40,402 nt of DNA, from assembly GCA_002049455.2 (NCBI GenBank), contig KV919247.1, forward strand, positions 1 through 40,402, read 5' to 3'. The stretch's first letter is position 1. Every line of letters starts with the position of its first letter. Shown piece after piece: positions 33,991 through 40,402 of the stretch. Both the position numbers and the translations under genes were made by a program. This DNA comes from Porphyra umbilicalis (Eukaryota > Rhodophyta > Bangiophyceae > Bangiales > Bangiaceae). Below the pieces are notes generated by a model. The model ran no database searches. It was not told the DNA's origin and saw only the letters and a program-made list of their open reading frames with translations.

Positions 33991-35299
33991 GCAGCATCAG
34001 CAACATAGGCTCCGTGGCGGCGGCGGCGGCGGGCCCACCCCGCGCGCCTCCTCGCAGCTGGCGTCCATGTCCCAATCCCTCCCCCCCACTGCGACCACGC
34101 GGCAGGGCCCCCGGCGGCGTCCCGAAAACCTCGGCGCGGTGCGCTCGTCGTCAGACGATACATTTGCGACGCTGACCGAGCGTCCGAGCACCGCGTCTAG
34201 CCACCGGGTTCGGAGCGACATGACGTGCCTCCCCCAAGCGTACGTGCCGTCCCGCACGTCCTTGTCGGATTGCGAGGGCAGCGAGGGCGTCCGTACGGCG
34301 GCGGCGCATGCCGCGCGCGCGCGTGCGGCGGCTCGCCGCGGTGAGCGGGAGGCGGGCGACGGTGGGGGAGCGGGAGGCGTCTTCGACCCGACCGCCGGCA
34401 CGCCGTCCCGCCTCGGGCGGGGCGGCGAGGACTACGGCTCCAAGGTTGCTCTCGACAGCCGTGGCGGCGACGGGGTGCCGCGGCCAGTAATGGCAGTCTC
34501 CATGGGCCTCTCCAACGTGGCCTACTATGACAGCGAGAATGGGCGGGGAATATCCGGCCACGGCTTGACGCGGCAGGTGCGGCAGCTGTTGTTGAGTATG
34601 CGCAACCGGAACCACAAGCTCGCTGAGGAGATGACCCAGTTTGAATCCCCGCTACTGCTCAGCGTCCTGGTGCAGGTGCTCGGCCGCACTCTCTCGTCCA
34701 TGGGGGGGGAGGTGACGCTCCAACGTAACACCCGCCGCAAGCTCAAGTACCGCACGGTGTTTGCACACAAGCAAGACTATTGCGGTCAGTGGACGGCCGC
34801 GTATGACGACGACGGCGGCGGCGGCACTACCCTCTCGCCCACCGCCGCGGAGGCGCTCGCCCTTCACGCGGTCGTCGATGTGGAGGGCGAAGACGGCCTC
34901 GAAGGGCGGGTGCCGCAGTTCAAGACGGTTTGCCTGCGGCGCTCCCGCGACGACCCCCGCCGGGTCTCCACCGCGCAATTCCAATCATTCTTCCACGCCT
35001 TCCACGCGCGCTTCATCGAGTCTGCCGCCGCTCACGTAGGGGACGAGGAGCACCGCGTGTCGTCGCCGGCGCTGATGCCGGCCCGCCTCGTTGGGGCGGC
35101 TGCCGGCATCGGCGGTGGCGGTGGCGGCGGTGGCGGCGGGGAGGGGCCGACCAAGGGCGCCCGCCTGAGCCGCCGCCACCGCTCGCGCGCCGCAGCGGCG
35201 AGTGGCGTGGCCGCGGGGGTGGCGGCGTTGAACGGCGCTCGCGTGACCGAAGGGCCCCCTCAAGCGTCACGCGCTGTGCCGCTGCTGTCGAGCAAGTGA
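29261..35299 (+). CDS. AMPK/SNF1-like (CAMKL) protein kinase with KA1-like C-terminus
   Basis: Large Ser/Thr kinase. Exons are 29261-29448, 29801-29906, 30077-30307 and from 30519; introns 352, 170 and 211 nt, all GT..AG. The kinase domain is at about residues 50-308: GIGQFGKV, Lys79 (VAIK), HRDLKPEN (Asp173), DFG (192-194) and activation-loop Thr208 in LLHTQCGTP, the LKB1-type site of AMPK relatives, with PPE where APE is usual. A long disordered tail has poly-Asp (about 460-475), Ser-rich stretches and poly-Gln (about 1280-1317). Residues about 1507-1660 (VLGRTLSSMG, TVCLRRSRDDPRRVSTAQFQ) resemble a divergent KA1 domain. The frame shifts near 33010: a 59-nt intron (32977-33035, GT..AG, phases match) gives 1748 aa; otherwise one C is missing from a C-run. 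Convergent with the next kinase. Confidence 0.88.
31383..31418 (+). repeat. (GAC)n trinucleotide repeat, poly-Asp
   Basis: Twelve Asp codons (eleven GAC, then GAT) in the disordered tail of the kinase, followed by further acidic residues. Length polymorphism is likely. Confidence 0.9.
33887..34003 (+). repeat. (CAG)n repeat, poly-Gln
   Basis: Thirty-nine codons, nearly all CAG or CAA with a few CGG/CAT, encode a poly-Gln tract broken by Arg and His. Preceded by the helix-prone FAAELEKLVAS, it may form a coiled coil. The reading frame continues intact on both sides. Confidence 0.95.
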
Positions 35300-35769
35300 C
35301 GCGGGGGCGCGGGAGCTCTGTCAGCGACGCGCCGGAGCACGTCACCGACCATGTCTATACTTGTTCTCTTTCGCATTGTTTTTCTCGTCTTGTTTGGCAT
35401 TGTTCATTGTGTTGCCTGCGTTTTCGCCCGTCAAGTCAACCGGTTTCTCTTTCTCGCGTCTGCTGTCGCCCTTTGCCAGTTAGTGCAGCGCCGCAGTCCT
35501 CCGCCGCTTTTTATCTCTTTTTCACTCAAACGGCGTGCGACTGCTGCAACCACGGCGGACAAGCCGCGCGCAACGACTGCGCCGCATCGCCGTCGTTCGG
35601 CACGCACAGGCAGGTGTGAAAAAGAGGCAACACGCGGACCCTACGACAGCATTTTAGACTATCGACATCACCATCGTGTTTCATGCAAGTACAGAGCGCA
35701 CGCCAGTTAGGTATTGCAAGCGAGCTGGCCGCAATCCCCATGTCCACCGAGCACCCCCCCCCCCCCTCT
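35300..35769. other. spacer between convergent kinase genes
   Basis: It holds both 3' ends. The plus strand is T-rich at 35350-35420 after the first kinase, as after NF-YA. A C-run of about 14 lies just beyond the stop of the second kinase. A 119-codon open frame across it has no features of a real protein. Confidence 0.5.
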
Positions 35770-38700
35770 CTACAAGATGAAGACCGGCGCTAGTGCCATA
35801 GTCTCCTTGTCCCCACCCTCTTGCGCCTGGTACGCCACTTGCGGAGTCAACCCGCTCCCCCGCAGCAGCGACCGAATCTGTGCCGCCAGCAGCGACTGCT
35901 TGGACGCTTCCGGGGATTCGGGAAGCGCCGGCAACCCCGACGGAGGCGGGGTGGACCCCGGCGGGGGCGTCAGCATCTTGGCCACCCACGACAGCAACGC
36001 CGCCTCGGGGCGGTCAAAGTCCGACGGGTACTGGAGGAAGACGCGGGGCAGCGTCACCCGCCGTTGAGCCACCGACACCGACACGGTGGAGGTGAGGAAG
36101 GACGCGGCCGCCGTTGAGAGGACGGACCCCTCCGCCACCGACGCGGCGGTGAGGGTGCGGATGGGTGGCGACATGTCCCGGACGCCGAGCGACAAGACAA
36201 AGTGTGTGAGGGGCTCCGAGTAGGGCAGCGCCAGCCGGTACCGCCGGTCCGAGGCGGGGAACTGGGCACGCCAGCCAACGCGGACCGGCGACGCCGCGTT
36301 GGCCCGCAACACCCCGTGATGGATGTCGTCTAGGGACCACGTCGTCGTGCCAATGTCGAAAAAGAGGCGGCGGAAGAACTGGCGCCGCGCGCGCGCAGCG
36401 ACGGGCACGCCACGGCGCGAGACGGCGGCGTGGAGCGCCAGCACGTTGTAAACATTGACAAAGAAAGCGAGGCGCTCGTTCCGCCCGCGCAACGAGGAGA
36501 GGGAGACGGATTGAAGCTCGGACGACGCCCGGAGGTACGCCCGCCACTCTTCGCTCATCTCTAGGGTGTCCAAATCCACCTCCCCAGCGCTTTGGCGCGT
36601 GTGCTCGCTGTCAGTGCGCAGCGGCTGGTGCTTACGCATCACAGTCGCCAGCTGGGTGAGAAGGGCGACCGACAGGTGAACCGGCTCGGCGCACGGCGCG
36701 CCCGTCCAGGCGACAGCCGCGTTGAGGACGCGCAGGTCGCGCTGCTCGTCCTCTTCCCACCGGTAAAACAGGTACTCGTCCTTGAAGTTGTGCGCGTGGC
36801 AGACGTGGTGGAAGACCCCCGCATTGACCATATCCTGGCCGAGCTCCATCGCCGCCGAGTGCGACAGGTGCAAGTTTTTGACCATCCACGACACCGCCTC
36901 GGAGCCCACAAACGTGCGCGGGTACGTCTTGAGTCGGTACCGCCGGTCCGCCACCGGCACCCCCGACCGCTTGTCCCGCATGGCCTCGTAAACGCGGGCA
37001 AAGTCGGCAATGTTGCGGATGGCCAACGACATGAACGATCGGTGGCTCTCCCGATCGTCGCTGCTCGCAGTCGTCCGGCGGCTGTCGCTGGGGAAGAAGC
37101 CAGCCTTGCCGCCGCCGCGGGCGCTGCTGCCCTCCGCGCCATACGAGCGCGGGGCGCCCGACGAGCTGGGCGCTGCCGAATCCCGCTGCGGTGGCCGCTT
37201 GAAGCGCCGCCACACTGCCCCCGCGTTGCTGCTCGAGTTGGTGCTGACACTAATCTTGTGTAGCAGGGCGTCCGTCGACACGTCGCTGTTGCTGCTGACG
37301 GGGCTTTCCTCCTCCAACTCCGAGTCGCCTTCCGACTCGTCGGCGCCCTCGTCAAACACGCCGCTGTCCGAGCCGAGGCGCACGTCCCGCACGCCAGACA
37401 AGAGCGCCCTGTCGTCCAGGCCCATGGACAGCCGCGGCGGCGCGGGCGCAGCCGCGGGCGGGTCTGCCTCGACGGGGTGTGGGCCGGAGGGGAGGTGCCC
37501 CGCGGAGGAGGACACCCCAAAGCCGCGACCGACGTCGGCAACCGAGCTCGACGTGGGCGACTCGCTGCCCGTGCTGCGGTGGCTGGGCATAGAGTTGGAT
37601 GACCGTGCGGGGGCGGGTATGGCCACGGAGGGCGCTGCGGGGGCCACGTCGGGCAGAGCCCGATTCAGCACAGACGCGTCAAAGAGGGAGGTGTCGCTCG
37701 TCGGGCGGGCCCCACGGTGCGCCCGCCGAGGCGAGGATGGGGGGAGAGCGCCAGTGCTGGCCGCCACAGCCCGCGGGGAGATACCGCGGTCGCCGACACC
37801 GCTTGCCGATGGCGGCGTGCGGGGCACCCCGCTGCGCGCGGCTGCCCGCTGGGGCCCGACGCGATCGGGTACGGCGAGCTGCAGGGGATCGTCGTGGTGC
37901 CGCTGCGTCCGGTCCCCCGCGTCCATGATGTTCAATTCGGGCTGCCGCTGCCGCGGCGAAGCCATCTCACTGCCCGGCCGCGTCACGACCGACGGCAGAG
38001 ACGGCAGCTCTGGGGGCGGCCCAAATGTTTCCTGACGCGAGAGGCTCGGCGGCACCGCCAGCTGGCTGACGGTCGGCGTGGGCATGGGCGGGTGCGGCGA
38101 CCCCGCCGACGCGTCGTCGTCCGCGTGCGACAAGGCCGACATACTCAATTGCCGCGCGGCGGGCACCGACGACGTGGCAATGGCATACGCCTCGGTGCCG
38201 GGGACGTCGGCAAACCAGCGGTGGCGGCGGAGGACCCCCACGGCGGGCCTCCGCTCCGGGTCGTTGGCCAACAGCCGCCGGATGACGTCGATGGCGTCGC
38301 CCGAAAAGTGGTCGGGGAAGGACAGCATGCCCCCCGTGATGGCCTCGGCCAAGCTCTGGTTGCCGGCCGCGCGGAAGGGCAGGAAGCCCGCGAGCAGCAC
38401 GTACAGCACGATGCCGCTGCTCCACGCGTCAATCTTGTCGCCGTGGTAGGGCAGGCGGCGGACCACCTCTGGGGACAGGAAGTCGTCCGAGCCGACGACG
38501 GTGTGGAGGAGGTCGTCTGCCGTAGCAGCGGCGGCCTTGACAAAAGAGAGGCCAAAGTCGGCAATTTTCAGTCTCCCTTCCCTGTCCAACAACAGGTTCT
38601 CAAGCTGTACAGATTAAGAAGAGGTGAGCACATGACACAAAGCCAGGACGCACAAGCATATGTCAGCACCATGCGCCCACACACACAGCACGTCATATAG

Positions 38701-39543
38701 TGCGACACAGCGACCAGCCTGCCGAGCACAGGCAAACAAGCTAACGATGCCTCCGACACGCCGGCCGGCTCATTGGTGGTCGCACGTGGACCACCGACAC
38801 CCAGCCGCATTCGCGCCCAACAAAATGCATTGGCCGGCCATGCGGACGCACAGCCAAGCACAGCTCCCCACACACCACCACCGCCGGGTGACCAGACCGC
38901 TCACACGGCGCTTGCAGCGCATGGGAGCGCGTTCCAGACTCCCGACCCAACCCCACCACAGACGGTTGCGCACAACACACGTGGCGCATTATAGCGCGCG
39001 GCTCCACCCCCCCCCCCAAAACAGAATGGGCAGCATCCGCCACCACCTCCTTACCTTGAGATCCCGGTGGTACACCCCCCGCTGGTGACAATAGTGCAGC
39101 CCGTCGAGCAGCTGGTAAAACAGGTACTTGACGGTCGGCTCGTCCAACCGCCGGTGCCGCGCGAGCAGCGTAAACAGCTCCCCCCCGTCGACGTACTCCA
39201 TGACCACAAAGATGCGCGCACGGGACGTCAGCACCTCGTAGCCGGCGACAATGTTGGGGTGGCGGAGGACCGTCAAGACGGCAATCTCCCGCTTGACCTG
39301 CGGGCTCATATTGTTCAACCGCAGCTGGTGCTTGTCCATCACCTTGACGGCCACAACGACGCCCGTGTCCATGTGCACCGCGCGGCGGACGACGCCAAAG
39401 CCGCCCTCCCCAATGGTGTTGAGCAGCGCATAGCGGCCGACGCGGGGGGCGTTGGGCGGGACATGCACGGGGGGGGGGGGTCCAACGGCGCCGCCGGGGG
39501 CGGGGGCGCCGCCGCCGCCGACGCCCAAGCCCCCCGCCGCCAT
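35770..39543 (-). CDS. protein kinase-DEP-DUF547 fusion
   Basis: Exon 1 (39543-39055) and exon 2 (38604-35770) are separated by a 450-nt GTAAGG..TACAG intron, phase 0, placed immediately after HRDLK; total 1107 aa. Kinase domain at about 36-294: GEGGFGVV, Lys67 (VAVK), HRDLKLENLLLD (Asp161), DFG (179-181), activation-loop Thr198 in LLHTVVGS, SPEV, and IDAWSSGIVLYVLLAGFLPF typical of CAMKL/SnRK kinases. Residues about 300-690 are Ser/Pro/Ala-rich linker with an acidic patch. A DEP domain follows at about 700-776 (TYPRTFVGSEAVSWMV, NAGVFHHV, YLFYRW). DUF547 is at about 840-1015 (RLAFFVNVYNVLALHA, IHHGVLRAN). DEP usually mediates membrane or partner docking; DUF547 has no settled function. All kinase catalytic residues are present, so it should be active. 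An in-frame TGA directly precedes the start ATG. Confidence 0.9.
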
Positions 39544-40402
39544 TCATGCGGCCGCCGCCGCCGCGGCCGCCGCCGCCGCTGCCGTCGTCGTCACCGTAGC
39601 CGCGTCCCGCGTCGGGGGTGTGGCTGCCACGGACGCCGACGCCGGCGCCGCCCGGCGGCCGCCCAGCCATGGCCGCCGATGGGCCGACGTGCCGCCTGGG
39701 GCGGCGGCCGCCGCTCGCCCGGCGGCGCGCGGGGCCGCGGGCACACCCCCAGCGGTCCGGTCCGTCCGCGCGCGGCGCGCCCGCCCGCCCGCCCGACACA
39801 CGTCGGCCGCGCGCCCCGGTCGACCGCGTGGCACCGACGCTGCCCCGCCGGGCGCCCGATGCACGCCGACGCAACCAGATTCACCGCCCCGCGTCGACGG
39901 CGGCCGACGCGGCGAGCCCCCCCCCGCCGGCCCTACCCAGACAGACACGGGCGGGGGCGACCCAGACACGGCGCCCGCGCACGCGTCGACAGACGGCGGG
40001 GGGAGGGGGGCGTCCCCGCCCGGCGGCGACGCTGCCGTTGCGGCGTGTGGGGGCAGACGCGGCGGGGCAGCGTGCCGCACCCGCGGCCGCGCAGAGGGGA
40101 CCGCGGCGGGCGGCGGGCGCGCCCACAGGTGCGCCAGGCGCACCGACCACCGACCGACCGGCGATGCGGGACGAGGCGCGCGGGCGTCGGCGACGCGGCG
40201 GCGGGCAAACAGTGGGGACGCACTCGGCGGCACCGGGAACGGGCTCTGTCTCCCTCCCGCCCGCCCGGCCGCCCCCTGCCGACCGGGCACGTGTGGGGGG
40301 GTGGTGGCAGCGGGCGTCCGCTGGCGGCCCGCTCCACACACGCGCGTCGCGGCCGCAGAGACGCGTCCGTGGAGAGGGACCCTGCGCGCGTGCTGTCAGG
40401 CG
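39544..40402. other. upstream region of the kinase-DEP-DUF547 gene
   Basis: Very GC-rich. On the minus strand a frame of about 265 codons, in the same frame as the kinase but ended by the TGA just before its ATG, is Pro/Ala/Arg-rich and ends in poly-Ala; it is more likely leader DNA than protein. The window ends here, so further exons or promoter elements cannot be judged. Confidence 0.35.

Overview
This is nuclear DNA of a GC-rich eukaryote. The evidence is: spliceosomal GT..AG introns inside genes, a nuclear copy of the mitochondrial ATP synthase beta subunit with a targeting presequence, a CCAAT-factor subunit (NF-YA), a membrane RING-H2 ligase, Golgi-type glycosyltransferase topology and large CAMK-like kinases. 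A secreted Pro-rich protein with a tandem array of fungal-type CBM1 modules, together with very high G+C at third codon positions and few introns, recalls bangiophycean red algae: the known CBM1-array polysaccharide-binding protein is from Porphyra purpurea. I therefore infer a Porphyra/Pyropia-like red alga. No search was run, and another GC-rich protist is possible.

Layout. 1-2040: AT-richer intergenic DNA with a terminal-inverted-repeat element (589-1691) and a 53-bp tandem duplication. 2579-4736 (+): GT61-type glycosyltransferase, frame broken at a C13 run. 5400-6296 (-): fragments of an unrecognised, disrupted gene. 6635-8206 (-): secreted trypsin-like serine protease with a long unknown prodomain. 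8777-11391: gene-poor block full of palindromes and MITE-like repeats. 11670-12716 (+): CBM1-array protein with frame breaks and a decayed last module. 13824-14540 (-): RING-H2 membrane protein. 16409-17365 (+): NF-YA. 18487-20533 (-): ATP synthase beta, two exons. 21500-24250: extremely G/C-rich low-complexity DNA with homopolymers up to 22 nt. 24250-29260: mostly unassigned, with two weak gene candidates. 29261-35299 (+): AMPK/SNF1-like kinase with poly-Asp and poly-Gln tracts and a KA1-like C-terminus. 35770-39543 (-): protein kinase fused to DEP and DUF547 domains, convergent with the preceding kinase.

The genes do not form a functional cluster. Possible themes are cell wall and extracellular matrix (GT61, CBM1 protein, secreted protease) and kinase signalling (the convergent pair, which share an intron position). 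Several genes change frame exactly at homopolymer runs, so sequence error in homopolymers must be separated from true pseudogenisation before they are called broken.
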